A stretch of DNA of 21,027 nucleotides from JAWLGW01 sp964569055 (GCA_964569055.1 CAZMSZ010000099.1:1-21027), one strand, 5' to 3'. Shown: positions 1 through 7,368, counted from the first letter of the stretch. The notes: a model not told the origin generated them from the sequence alone. Made by a program: numbers and translations.

Positions 1-1439
1 TCGCGGAAGTCGGCCGCCTTGAGCCCGTGGTTCTTCATCAGCCGGTAGTAGGTCCCGCGCGGGATCCGGGCCTGCTTGGCGGCCGCGGCCACGTCGCCCT
101 TGTGGGCGCGCAGCACGCTCGCGAGGTAGTCCTGCTCGAAGGCCGCGATCCGGCGCGCGCGCAGCTCGAAGAACCCGCCCTCGAGCTCGCCGGCGGCCGT
201 GGCGGCGGCCGCCGCGGTGGCCGAGGGCGCGGGCGCGCCGTCGGCCCCCTGCCCCGAGGCGACCACGAGGTGCTCGGGGAGGTCGTCCACCTCCACCTTG
301 CGGCCGCGCGCCATGGCGATCCCGCGCCGGACCACGTTCTGCAGCTCGCGCACGTTCCCCGGCCAGCGGTACTGGAGCAGCACCTCGAGGGCCTCGGCCG
401 CGAAGGCGGTCACCTCGCCCTTGCCCATCTCCGCCGCGTGCGCGCGGAGGAAGTGCTCGGCGAGCAGGTGCACGTCGTCGCCGCGCTCGCGCAGCGGCGG
501 CAGCTTGATCGTGACCACGTTCACCCGGAAGAACAGGTCCTGGCGGAACCGCCCCTCGTCCACGTCGCGCTGCAGGTCGCGCCCCGTCGCCGCGACGACC
601 CGCACGTCCACCGGGATCTCGGCCTTGCCCCCCAGGCGGCGGATCCGCCGCTCCTGCAGCGCGCGCAGCAGCTTCGCCTGGAGCATGGGCGGCAGCTCGC
701 CGAGCTCGTCGAGGAAGAACGTGCCCTCGTCGGCGAACTCCATCAGCCCGATCGAGCGCTGGTGCGCCCCGCTGAAGGCGCCCCGCTCGTAGCCGAACAG
801 CTCGCTCTCCATCAGGTTGTCGGGGATCGCCCCGCAGTCGACCGGCACGAACCGCTTCGCCTTGCGGCCGCTCCGCTCGTGGAGCGCGCGCGCGACCAGC
901 TCCTTGCCCGTCCCGGTCTCGCCCAGGATCAAGACGTCGACGTCGGTCGCCGCCACCCGGTCCACCACGTCGAACACCCGCTGCATGGCCGGCGAGGTGC
1001 CCACCAGGTCGCCGAACCCGAACCGCCGCTCGACCTGCCGGCGCAACAGCGCGTTCTCGTCCTTGAGCCGCCGCTCGGCGAGGAAGCGCTGCACGTTCGC
1101 CAGCAGCTCGTCGGGGAGGAACGGCTTGGTCAGGTAGTCGACCGCCCCGAGCTTGAGCGTCTCGACCGCGGTCTCGACCGTGGGGAACCCGGTGAGCATC
1201 AGCACGGGCAGGTCGGGGTCGTGCTTGCGCGCGTGGCGCAACAGGTCCACCCCCGACATGCCGGGCATCTTGATGTCGCTCAGCATGAGGTCGAAGCCCT
1301 GCTCCTCGAGCAGCTCCGCCGCCCGCCGCGGGTCCTCCTCCTGGACGATCTCGACCTCGCCCAGCCGCTCCAGCGTGTCGCTGCACACCTCGCGGATGCC
1401 CTCCTCGTCGTCCACGATCAGGATCCGAGGCACGTTCAT
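1..1439 (-). CDS. NtrC-family sigma-54-dependent response regulator, C-terminus cut by window edge
   Basis: A cytoplasmic two-component response regulator that activates sigma-54 RNA polymerase. Domains in order: receiver (about 1-120) with acidic pocket D10/D11, phospho-acceptor D55 in LSDIKMPG, and the conserved T and K near 84 and 105; AAA+ domain (about 145-385) with Walker A GETGTGKE at 173-180, the sigma-54 contact loop GAFSGA at 220-225, and Walker B around D244-E245; a variable Ala-rich linker; then a Fis-type helix-turn-helix that is nearly complete at the edge (residue 479). The ATG at 1437-1439 opens directly on the receiver's first strand. It lies 56 nt downstream of the GNAT stop on the same strand and may be cotranscribed with it, although a TAGACT box and a hairpin lie between. 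The partner histidine kinase is not in the window; it could lie just beyond position 1. Family assignment is secure. Target genes are inferred, with candidate sigma-54 promoters elsewhere in the window. Confidence 0.95.
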   Translation of the reverse strand, partial: MNVPRILIVDDEEGIREVCSDTLERLGEVEIVQEEDPRRAAELLEEQGFDLMLSDIKMPGMSGVDLLRHARKHDPDLPVLMLTGFPTVETAVETLKLGAVDYLTKPFLPDELLANVQRFLAERRLKDENALLRRQVERRFGFGDLVGTSPAMQRVFDVVDRVAATDVDVLILGETGTGKELVARALHERSGRKAKRFVPVDCGAIPDNLMESELFGYERGAFSGAHQRSIGLMEFADEGTFFLDELGELPPMLQAKLLRALQERRIRRLGGKAEIPVDVRVVAATGRDLQRDVDEGRFRQDLFFRVNVVTIKLPPLRERGDDVHLLAEHFLRAHAAEMGKGEVTAFAAEALEVLLQYRWPGNVRELQNVVRRGIAMARGRKVEVDDLPEHLVVASGQGADGAPAPSATAAAAATAAGELEGGFFELRARRIAAFEQDYLASVLRAHKGDVAAAAKQARIPRGTYYRLMKNHGLKAADFR

Positions 1440-1458
1440 CCGCGCGTCCTCTCGCCTC

Positions 1459-1480
1459 GCCGGCGCACCGTCGCGCCGGC
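1459..1480. promoter_or_regulatory. 8-bp perfect inverted repeat in the gap before the sigma-54 activator gene
   Basis: GCCGGCGC and GCGCCGGC flank a 6-nt loop between the GNAT stop and the activator start. No T-tract follows, so a classical terminator is not supported. It could be an operator for autoregulation or an RNA hairpin attenuating readthrough from the USP-GNAT genes. GC-rich repeats of this size arise by chance in such DNA, so confidence is low. Confidence 0.3.
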
Positions 1481-1495
1481 TCCTGGGACGCGAGT

Positions 1496-2161
1496 CTACT
1501 CCTCCCCACCGCCCGGACCAGCGAGGGCGGCGGACGCGTCGCCGCCGTCGAGCGCGCTCGGGTCGAGCCGCCCGTCGGCCGCCGCGCCGAGGAGCATGCC
1601 GCCGAGGGTCTCGCGCAGGGCGACCTCGGCCGCCGGCACCGGCACGTCCACCCGGTAGGTGTTGCCGCCCTCCTCCTCGAGGCGGGCGCCCAGCTCGCGC
1701 AGCGCGTGGACCACGGGCTCGTTGCTCCGCAGCACGTAGCAGCGGAACGTCGCGACCCCGTTGGCGCGGGCCGAGTCGGCCAGGGCGGCCATCAGCGCCG
1801 CGCCGATCCCGCGGTGCTGCCACTCGTCGAGCACCACCACCGCGGCCTCGGCCACGGTCGGGTCCTCCTCGAGCCGCACGTAGCGCGCGACCCCGACCCC
1901 CGCGCGCTCCCCGACCCGCGCCACGATCGCCAGCCAGGCCATGTGGTCGCGGTAGTCGAGCTCGGTCAGGTAGCGCAGCTCGCGGCTCGAGAAGCGCTGG
2001 ATCGGCGCCAGGAACCGGCGCGTGCGCGAGCGCTGCGACAGCCGCTCCAGCCCGCGCTGGAGCTGCTCCTTGTCCCCCGGCTCGATCGGCCGCAGCAGGA
2101 GCGTGCAGCCGTCGGCGAGGGGCAGCTCCCTGGGCGCGAGGTGCGGCGAGGCGGGCTCCAC
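1496..2161 (-). CDS. GNAT-family N-acetyltransferase (Pat/KAT-like)
   Basis: A 221-residue acetyl-CoA-dependent acetyltransferase, presumably cytoplasmic. The N-terminus (LRPIEPGDKEQLQRGLERLSQRS then RTRRF, about 23-50) matches the opening of GNAT domains in protein lysine acetyltransferases of the Pat/KATmt type. The acetyl-CoA pyrophosphate loop is QHRGIGAAL at 115-123, followed by the typical helix and FRCYVLRSNEPVVHALRELGA segment. A low-complexity Gly/Ala/Asp tail ends the protein. The start is a GTG at 2159-2161 with a GGAG about 9 nt upstream. It begins 25 nt after the double USP gene on the same strand, so the two are very likely one operon. No cyclic-nucleotide-binding domain is attached, unlike the mycobacterial USP acetyltransferase. 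The substrate is not determinable from sequence; a USP lysine is an attractive inference. Confidence 0.88.
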   Translation of the reverse strand: MEPASPHLAPRELPLADGCTLLLRPIEPGDKEQLQRGLERLSQRSRTRRFLAPIQRFSSRELRYLTELDYRDHMAWLAIVARVGERAGVGVARYVRLEEDPTVAEAAVVVLDEWQHRGIGAALMAALADSARANGVATFRCYVLRSNEPVVHALRELGARLEEEGGNTYRVDVPVPAAEVALRETLGGMLLGAAADGRLDPSALDGGDASAALAGPGGGEE

Positions 2162-2186
2162 GTTCGTGAGTCTCCGCGGCCGGCGC

Positions 2187-3026
2187 TCAGGCCGCGGCGC
2201 GCACCACGAGCACCGGCCGCTTGCAGTGACGGAGCACCTGCTCGGCGACCGAGCCGAACCACCAGCGCGAGAGGCCCGAGCGGCCGTGAGTGCTCATGGC
2301 CACCAGGTCCGCCTCCTCCGCGGCGTCGAGGATCTCGGAGACCTCGATCCCCATGGTGGCCTCCACCTCGACCGGCACCCCGGCCGCCGCCACCCGCTCG
2401 CGGAACGGCTCCAGCGTCGCGGCCGTGTGCGCGGGGTCCCACCCGGGCGAGCTGAGGAGCGGCGAGGGGATCGCGGCCGGGACGAACGGCTCGACGCGCA
2501 GGAGCGTGATCGCGCCGCCGAACGCGCGGGCCAGCGGCAGCACCACCGGCAACACCGCGGCCGAGCGCTCCGAGCCGTCGAGCGGCACCAGGATCCGCGC
2601 GAACCGGGGGCTGGCGGGGGCGGCCTCGAGCGCGGCCGGGCTGCACAGCAGGAGCGGCTGCTCGGCGTGGCGCAGCACCCGCTCCGCCACGCTGCCGCGG
2701 ACCGCCCGCGCCAGCCCGCTGTGTCCGTGCGTCGACATGGCGATCAGGTCGGGCCCGAGCGCCGCGGCGCAGGCCAGGATCTCGCCGGCCGCGTCCCCGT
2801 CGCGCAGCACCACCTCGGCGGCCACGCCCTCGGCCCGCAGGCGCTCGCAGCGCTCGGCCAGGGAGACCCGCGCCCGCTCGGCGACGCCCTGCGTGGCGCC
2901 GGGCCCCTCCTCGACCACGCGCAGGAGCGTGATCCGCCCCCCCTCGTCGAGGAGCCGGACCGCCGGCGCGAGCACGGCCGCCGCGCGCTCGGAGCCATCG
3001 AGGGGGACGAGGATCGAACGCGCCAT
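2187..3026 (-). CDS. Tandem-domain universal stress protein (USP A)
   Basis: A 279-residue soluble protein of two UspA domains (about 1-130 and 142-279). Each opens with ILVPLDGSER. Each carries an ATP-binding-type loop, MSTHGHSG...RGSVAE near 97-115 and MSTHGRSG...FGSVAE in the second half; the G/S-T-H-G-R-S-G...G-S pattern marks the nucleotide-binding USP class. Many longer in-frame starts exist upstream, but the ATG at 3024-3026 is chosen because it sits directly on the first beta strand and has GGGAGG 5-6 nt before it. It heads a minus-strand run with the GNAT gene and perhaps the sigma-54 activator. It is divergent from a second USP pair. A GG-N10-GC element (3049-3063) and a palindrome (3126-3141) lie upstream. 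Role: stress adaptation, by family; specific function unknown. Confidence 0.93.
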   Translation of the reverse strand: MARSILVPLDGSERAAAVLAPAVRLLDEGGRITLLRVVEEGPGATQGVAERARVSLAERCERLRAEGVAAEVVLRDGDAAGEILACAAALGPDLIAMSTHGHSGLARAVRGSVAERVLRHAEQPLLLCSPAALEAAPASPRFARILVPLDGSERSAAVLPVVLPLARAFGGAITLLRVEPFVPAAIPSPLLSSPGWDPAHTAATLEPFRERVAAAGVPVEVEATMGIEVSEILDAAEEADLVAMSTHGRSGLSRWWFGSVAEQVLRHCKRPVLVVRAAA

Positions 3027-3048
3027 GGGAGGCCTCCCGGAGGCGCCG

Positions 3049-3063
3049 TGCAACCGGCGCGCC
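3049..3063 (-). promoter_or_regulatory. Weak sigma-54-type promoter candidate before USP A
   Basis: On the minus strand GGCGC-N5-TTGCA has GG and GC at the exact 10-nt spacing of -24/-12 elements and a perfect TTGCA, but the -24 block departs from TGGCAC at two positions or more. It ends 22 nt before the ATG of USP A, leaving room for the Shine-Dalgarno sequence. This is the weakest of the four candidates listed. Confidence 0.3.
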
Positions 3064-3125
3064 GGCCGCAGCTCCAGCGGCGACGCGACGGCGCGCGCCT
3101 CGCGCGCGACGGGCGCGACCCGCGC

Positions 3126-3141
3126 GTCACACGGGTGTGAC
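3126..3141. promoter_or_regulatory. Perfect 7-2-7 palindrome, probable operator between divergent USP operons
   Basis: GTCACAC-GG-GTGTGAC is a perfect inverted repeat in the middle of the 198-bp region between the two divergently transcribed USP units. It is more A/T-containing than its surroundings, which makes chance less likely. The half-site contains TGTGA, reminiscent of CRP/FNR-family half-sites, but with the two halves in the opposite order and closer spacing than the classical CRP site. The binding protein is unknown. Confidence 0.5.
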
Positions 3142-3224
3142 CCCACCGCGCGCGGACGGGTCCGCGCCGCGGGTTGCAGCGTCGGCCCGCGCTTCGCGGC
3201 CGTCTCGCCGAGCGAGGTCGTGCC

Positions 3225-4040
3225 GTGCTTGCCATCCACTCGATCCTGCTGGCGGTGGACGCCACCCGCGAGTCGTGCGACGCCTGTGACGAGGCGGGGC
3301 TGCTGGCCCGGACGTTCGGGGCCCACCTCGACGTGCTCCACGTGATCGACGGCGACAGCCCGCTGCCCGACGCGGCCTCCGAGCTGGCCGACGAGCTGCG
3401 GCGGGGGCTCGAGCTGACCGGGGTCGACGTCGGGCCCACCGTGCTCACGCGGGTCGGCGAGCCGGCCGAGGAGATCGTGGCCACCGCGCGCGAGCGCGGC
3501 TCCGAGCTGATCGTGATCGGCGCGGGGCGCAAGACGAACATCGAGCGGCTGCTGCTGGGGGCCACCGCGGAGGCCGTGATCCGCCGGGCCACGGCGCCGG
3601 TGTGGGTCGTGCCGGTGGGGCGGGCCCACCCCGAGCTGCGCCGGATCGCCTGCGCGGTGGACGACTCGCCCGCGGCGCACGAGGCGCTGGCCGCCGCGGC
3701 GTTCCTGGCGCGCACCTTCGTGGCCAGCCTGACGCTCGTCACGGTCGTGCCCCCGCAGCTCGGCGCGCGGACGGGCGAGCCCGACGAGCGCGACATGCCG
3801 AGCTGCGTGGCCGCGGTGGACCTGCACGGGATCCCGCTCAGGACCCGCGTCGAGGTGGGCGCCGTGCCCGACGCGGTGGTGCGCGCGGCCGAGGCGGAGG
3901 GCTGCGACCTGGTGGTGGTCGGGTCGGCGCGGCGGCGCGGGCTGGCGCGGTTCCGGCGCGCGAACCTGGCTGAGCGCCTGGCGCGGCGCGCGGCGTGCTC
4001 CGTCCTGGCCGTGCCGCTCGAGCAGGCGGTCGCGCGCTGA
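3225..4040 (+). CDS. Tandem-domain universal stress protein (USP B), divergent member
   Basis: A 271-residue cytoplasmic protein with two UspA domains. Domain 1 opens IHSILLAVDATRES and closes with ELIVIGAGRKTNIERLLLGA; domain 2 opens LRRIACAVDDSPAA and closes with LVVVGSARRRGLARFR. Both nucleotide loops depart from the usual THGRSG core (GAGRKTN and GSARRRG), so ATP binding may be altered compared with its neighbours. A TTG further upstream (3174) keeps the frame open, but the GTG at 3225 is preferred because it sits just before the first beta strand and has GAGGT about 8 nt upstream. It is followed after 17 nt by a second USP gene, so the two form one operon. The family is certain; ligand and role are not. 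Confidence 0.9.
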   Translation: MLAIHSILLAVDATRESCDACDEAGLLARTFGAHLDVLHVIDGDSPLPDAASELADELRRGLELTGVDVGPTVLTRVGEPAEEIVATARERGSELIVIGAGRKTNIERLLLGATAEAVIRRATAPVWVVPVGRAHPELRRIACAVDDSPAAHEALAAAAFLARTFVASLTLVTVVPPQLGARTGEPDERDMPSCVAAVDLHGIPLRTRVEVGAVPDAVVRAAEAEGCDLVVVGSARRRGLARFRRANLAERLARRAACSVLAVPLEQAVAR

Positions 4041-4057
4041 GCGCGCGGAGGTGCCGC

Positions 4058-5005
4058 GTGACGTCCACGATCCTGGTGCCGCTCGACGGTTCGGAGCGCT
4101 CGCGGGCGGTGCTGCCGCACGTCGAGCGGTTGCTGCACGCCGAGGACGCGCGGGTGGAGCTGTTGTTCGTGCTTCACCCCGCCCGCCCCGCCGAGGGTGA
4201 GGAGGACCTGGGTGATCGGTCGCTCGAGGCGCGGCGCGAGGCGGCGAGCCGCTGGCTGAAGGCGCTGCGGGCCGACCTCTCCGCCCGCGGCGCGCGGGCC
4301 GCCGCGCACGTCATGGTGGGCGAGCCCACCCAGGCGATCCTCGCCCACGCCGAGGGCCTCGGCCCGTCCGGGCTGATCGCCATGGCCAGCCACGGGCGCA
4401 GCGGGGTCTCGCGCTGGGTGCGCGGGAGCGTGTCCGAGCAGGTGATCCGCTCCAGCCCGCTCCCGGTGCTCGTCGTCAACCCCCGCGTCCCCTCGCCGCC
4501 CTCGGCCGCCCGCTTCGCGCGGCTGCTCGTGCCGCTCGACGGCTCGGAGCGCTCGGCGCAGATCCTCCCGCGGGTCGCGACCCTCGCCCGCCGCTACGAC
4601 GCGGAGGTGCTGCTGGTGCAGGTCGGGGTGTTCCTCGGGCTGGCGGCGGAGATCCCAGGGCCCGTCCCGGTCGCGCTCCCGTCGGCCGAGGCGCTCGAGC
4701 GCGCGCTCGAGCCGTTCGCGCGGCAGCTCGAGGCGCAGGGCGTGCGGCGCGTGCGGACGCGCGGGGTGATGGGCGCGAGCGAGGGCGAGGCGATCCTGGA
4801 CGTGGCCGCCGAGGAGGGCTGCGACCTGATCGCCATGACGACCCACGGGCGGAGCGGCGTGGACCGCTGGCTGTTCGGGTCGGTGGCGGAGTCGGTGCTG
4901 CGGGGCGCGCGCACGCCGGTGCTGCTGCAGCGCACGCTGCCGCTCGCGCAGGAGACCCCGGAGGCGGCCGGCGGCGCGCTCGGGATCGAGTCCGCGGGCC
5001 GCTGA
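4058..5005 (+). CDS. Tandem-domain universal stress protein (USP C)
   Basis: A 315-residue protein with two UspA domains (about 1-145 and 155-297) and a short Ala/Gly-rich tail. The domains start TILVPLDGSERSRAVLP and RLLVPLDGSERSAQILP. Both keep the canonical loop (ASHGRSGVSRWVRGS and TTHGRSGVDRWLFGS), so ATP-binding competence is expected. The GTG at 4058 is chosen for its GGAGG 7 nt upstream and because it lies immediately before the first beta strand. It is the second gene of a plus-strand pair with USP B. Its domains resemble those of USP A on the opposite strand more than those of USP B, suggesting local duplication with later divergence of USP B; that reading needs an alignment. Confidence 0.93.
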   Translation: MTSTILVPLDGSERSRAVLPHVERLLHAEDARVELLFVLHPARPAEGEEDLGDRSLEARREAASRWLKALRADLSARGARAAAHVMVGEPTQAILAHAEGLGPSGLIAMASHGRSGVSRWVRGSVSEQVIRSSPLPVLVVNPRVPSPPSAARFARLLVPLDGSERSAQILPRVATLARRYDAEVLLVQVGVFLGLAAEIPGPVPVALPSAEALERALEPFARQLEAQGVRRVRTRGVMGASEGEAILDVAAEEGCDLIAMTTHGRSGVDRWLFGSVAESVLRGARTPVLLQRTLPLAQETPEAAGGALGIESAGR

Positions 5006-5044
5006 GCGGGACGTCGCGGCGTCCCCGCGGCGCTCCGAGCGCGA

Positions 5045-5050
5045 TAGACT
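5045..5050 (+). promoter_or_regulatory. TAGACT -10-like box before the membrane protein/TrkH pair
   Basis: TAGACT lies 39 nt before the ATG at 5090 in otherwise extremely GC-rich DNA. Similar TAnnnT boxes precede several other genes here. No convincing -35 hexamer is visible at 16-18 nt upstream, so this is only a candidate. Confidence 0.3.
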
Positions 5051-5059
5051 CCGCGACCG

Positions 5060-5077
5060 CTCGCCCCCGGGGGCGAG
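5060..5077. promoter_or_regulatory. 18-bp perfect palindrome in the leader of the membrane protein/TrkH operon
   Basis: CTCGCCCCC joined directly to GGGGGCGAG, located between the TAGACT box and the start codon at 5090. It would overlap or follow the transcription start, a typical repressor position. It is all G/C apart from two A/T pairs, so chance occurrence is possible. Confidence 0.3.
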
Positions 5078-5089
5078 GGCGAGGAGCGC

Positions 5090-5722
5090 ATGGACCGCCA
5101 GCCGAACGACCCCACCGAGCAGCAGGAGCGGGCGACCCTCGTCCAGCTCGGCGGCTGCGTGGGGTGCGGGGGCGTGATCCTGCTGATCTTCGCGCTGCTC
5201 GCCCTCACCGTCAGCCGCTCCGACCGCCGCTTCACCGACGAGCCGGTCGAGGTCGAGGCGGTCCTGCGGCAGGTCGCGCCCTCGGCCGTGATCCCGCCCG
5301 GCTACCGCGGGTTCCGCGCGGCGATCGCCGAGGAGCGCCGCCTGGTGCAGCTCGTGCCGGAAGGGTACGAGGCCGACAAGGTCCCGCTCGGCGAGCCGCT
5401 CACGATCGCGGTGTGGACCTTCGCCCCCGGGACCTCGCTCGAGGCGGCGCGGGCGGAGGTCGAGGGCTACTGGCCCAAGCTCGTGGAGGAGTACCTCGGG
5501 GCGGAGGCCGCGCAGGCGACCGCCGAGGAGGCGGTCGAGCTGCCGGCCTTCGGCGGCTCGCACCCGGGACGTCGGTGGGAGCTCCGCGGCGGCGCCGCAC
5601 CGCTGCGGCTGGTGATCGTGGTCGTCCCCCGCCCCGAGGGACCGATCGCGCTCACCTTCGTGGGCGCCGCCGAGCGGTTCGACCAGCGCGCCATGGACGC
5701 GTTCCTCGGGGCGCTGCGGTGA
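5090..5722 (+). CDS. Single-pass membrane protein coupled to TrkH; function unknown
   Basis: A 210-residue protein that I do not recognise. An N-terminal polar stretch (1-20) is followed by a Gly/Cys-containing hydrophobic helix (GGCVGCGGVILLIFALLALTV, about 21-41). The remaining roughly 165 residues form an alpha/beta domain predicted outside the cytoplasm by the positive-inside pattern, although the sequence alone cannot settle this. The ATG at 5090 has GAGGAG 3-8 nt upstream. Its TGA overlaps the GTG of the TrkH gene (GTGA at 5719-5722), indicating translational coupling and suggesting that the product works with the transporter. It is not a TrkA/KtrA-type RCK protein, as no Rossmann GxGxxG motif is present. 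It could be a transporter accessory subunit or an unrelated envelope protein. Confidence 0.8.
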   Translation: MDRQPNDPTEQQERATLVQLGGCVGCGGVILLIFALLALTVSRSDRRFTDEPVEVEAVLRQVAPSAVIPPGYRGFRAAIAEERRLVQLVPEGYEADKVPLGEPLTIAVWTFAPGTSLEAARAEVEGYWPKLVEEYLGAEAAQATAEEAVELPAFGGSHPGRRWELRGGAAPLRLVIVVVPRPEGPIALTFVGAAERFDQRAMDAFLGALR

Positions 5723-7257
5723 TCGGAGCCGAGCACGTGGCCACGCCGCTCCCGGGCGCGGGCTGGGGCTGGCGGCTGCAGGTCGACCTCTCGGGCGTGC
5801 TGGGCACGGTCGGGATCACCCTGATCGTGATGGGCGTCGCGCAGCTGTTCCCGGTCATGGTCGCGCTGGTCGACCCGCGGACGCCGACCGTGCCGCTGCT
5901 GGTGGGCGCGCTCGGGACCGCGCTGATGGGGTTCTTGCTCGTGCCGCTCCGCTCGCGGGCGAGCAAGTGGACCCGGCGCGAGTCGCTCGCGATCGTGGCC
6001 CTCTCGTGGGCGGCCGCGATCCTGGCGGCCACCGTCCCCTACGTGGCGAGCGGCACGACGGGCCTCCTCGACGGGCTGGTGGAGGCGGCGAGCGGGGTCA
6101 CCACCACGGGCTCCACGGTGCTCCCCGACGTCGACCCGCTGCCCGCCCCGATCGTGCTGTGGCGCTCGCTGACCCACTGGCTGGGCGGGGCGGGGATCGT
6201 GCTGATCGTGCTGGTGCTCGCGCCGTTCCTCGGCAACGCCGAGGAGCTGCGCCGGACCCAGCGGGCGGAGGCGAGCTTCTTCACCGAGCGCTACCGCGGC
6301 AGCACGCGCTCCACGCTCAAGGGGCTGCTGGTGGTCTACGTGGGCGCGACCGCGCTGCTGACCATGCTCCTGATCCTGCTCGAGATGTCCCCCTGGGACG
6401 CGGTGAACCACGCCTTCTCCACGGTGGCGACGGGCGGCTTCTCCTCGCGCAGCGCGAGCCTGGGCGCGTTCGGGCCGGCCGTGCACGTGGTGACGATCCT
6501 GTTCATGGTGCTCGGCGCCTTGAGCTTCGCCTCGCTCGGGCGGGCCGTGGCGGACCGCGACTGGCGCGCGCCGCTGCGCAACGTCGAGGTGCGCGGCTAC
6601 CTCAAGATGCTCGGGGTGGTGTCGCTCGGTATGAGCGCGATCCTGTTCCTGTGGGGCGACGCCGCGCGCTACGGCGCGCAGGGCGTGCTCGGGCTGGGGC
6701 GCGCGCTGGTCGACGCCACCTTCACCGTCATCTCCATGTCGACCACGGCCGGCTTCCTCACCGTGGACTACACCGCCTGGCCGGCCGTGGGGCAGGTGGT
6801 GCTGCTGTGCCTGATGCTGATCGGCGGCTGCTCGGGCTCCACCGCCGGCGGGATCAAGTTCCGGCGGGTGATGGTGATCGTGCGCCACGTCCACCTCGAG
6901 ATCCGCCGCCTCGCGATCCCGCGCGCGATCGTGCCGCTGCAGGTGGGCGAGCACGTGGTCACCCCCGAGGAGCTGCGCGAGAGCCTGACCTACGTCGTCA
7001 GCTACGGGCTGTTGATCCTGGTGTTCGCGGTGTTGATCGCGGGCACCGGCGCCGACCCGGTCTCGGCCGGCAGCATGTCGGTCTCGGGCATGGGCAGCAT
7101 CGGCCCGAGCTGGGGCGCGGCCGGCCCGACCGGCGACTTCAGCCGCTACGCGCCCGCGGCCAAGCTGCTGGTCGTGATCGCCATGCTGCTCGGCCGCCTC
7201 GAGATCTTCCCGGTGCTCTCGGTGCTGCTCCCGAGCTTCTGGCTGCGCCGGCGGTGA
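5719..7257 (+). CDS. TrkH/KtrB-family potassium uptake channel subunit
   Basis: A 512-residue polytopic inner-membrane protein with about ten hydrophobic segments and four K+-selectivity-filter repeats: GVTTTGSTV (about residue 126-134), FSTVATGGFSSRS, ISMSTTAGFL and GSMSVSGMGSIGPSWG. The conserved GCSGSTAGGIKFRR segment after the third repeat is also present. Length is normal for the family (about 450-510). The GTG start at 5719 overlaps the upstream stop in GTGA. The frame stays open upstream only as a shadow of the preceding gene. No RCK gating subunit (TrkA/KtrA) lies nearby upstream; one could lie in or beyond the assembly gap that begins 6 nt after the stop. Filter four is Ser/Met-rich rather than the common N-V-G-P form, so ion selectivity (K+ versus Na+) should not be assumed. 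Confidence 0.93.
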   Translation: MIGAEHVATPLPGAGWGWRLQVDLSGVLGTVGITLIVMGVAQLFPVMVALVDPRTPTVPLLVGALGTALMGFLLVPLRSRASKWTRRESLAIVALSWAAAILAATVPYVASGTTGLLDGLVEAASGVTTTGSTVLPDVDPLPAPIVLWRSLTHWLGGAGIVLIVLVLAPFLGNAEELRRTQRAEASFFTERYRGSTRSTLKGLLVVYVGATALLTMLLILLEMSPWDAVNHAFSTVATGGFSSRSASLGAFGPAVHVVTILFMVLGALSFASLGRAVADRDWRAPLRNVEVRGYLKMLGVVSLGMSAILFLWGDAARYGAQGVLGLGRALVDATFTVISMSTTAGFLTVDYTAWPAVGQVVLLCLMLIGGCSGSTAGGIKFRRVMVIVRHVHLEIRRLAIPRAIVPLQVGEHVVTPEELRESLTYVVSYGLLILVFAVLIAGTGADPVSAGSMSVSGMGSIGPSWGAAGPTGDFSRYAPAAKLLVVIAMLLGRLEIFPVLSVLLPSFWLRRR

Positions 7258-7263
7258 TAGCCG

Positions 7264-7363
7264 NNNNNNNNNNNNNNNNNNNNNNNNNNNNNNNNNNNNN
7301 NNNNNNNNNNNNNNNNNNNNNNNNNNNNNNNNNNNNNNNNNNNNNNNNNNNNNNNNNNNNNNN
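7264..7363. other. Assembly gap (100 N)
   Basis: Exactly 100 unknown bases, a conventional scaffold-gap length, so the true size is unknown. It separates the TrkH gene from the minus-strand membrane protein gene; neither is interrupted. Confidence 0.99.
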
Positions 7364-7368
7364 CTTCC

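Noticed and set aside
27..1658. 543-codon plus-strand open frame
   Set aside because: It is the antisense shadow of the sigma-54 activator. The minus strand carries every catalytic motif, while this frame is Arg/Leu/Ala low complexity.
3164..3178. GGTTGCA near USP B as a sigma-54 promoter
   Set aside because: TTGCA is present, but the bases 10 nt upstream are GC rather than GG, so the -24 element is missing.
2744..5563. 939-codon minus-strand open frame
   Set aside because: Its translation is Arg/Ala/Ser-rich and antisense to three clear USP genes or out of frame with USP A. Long false frames are expected at this GC content.
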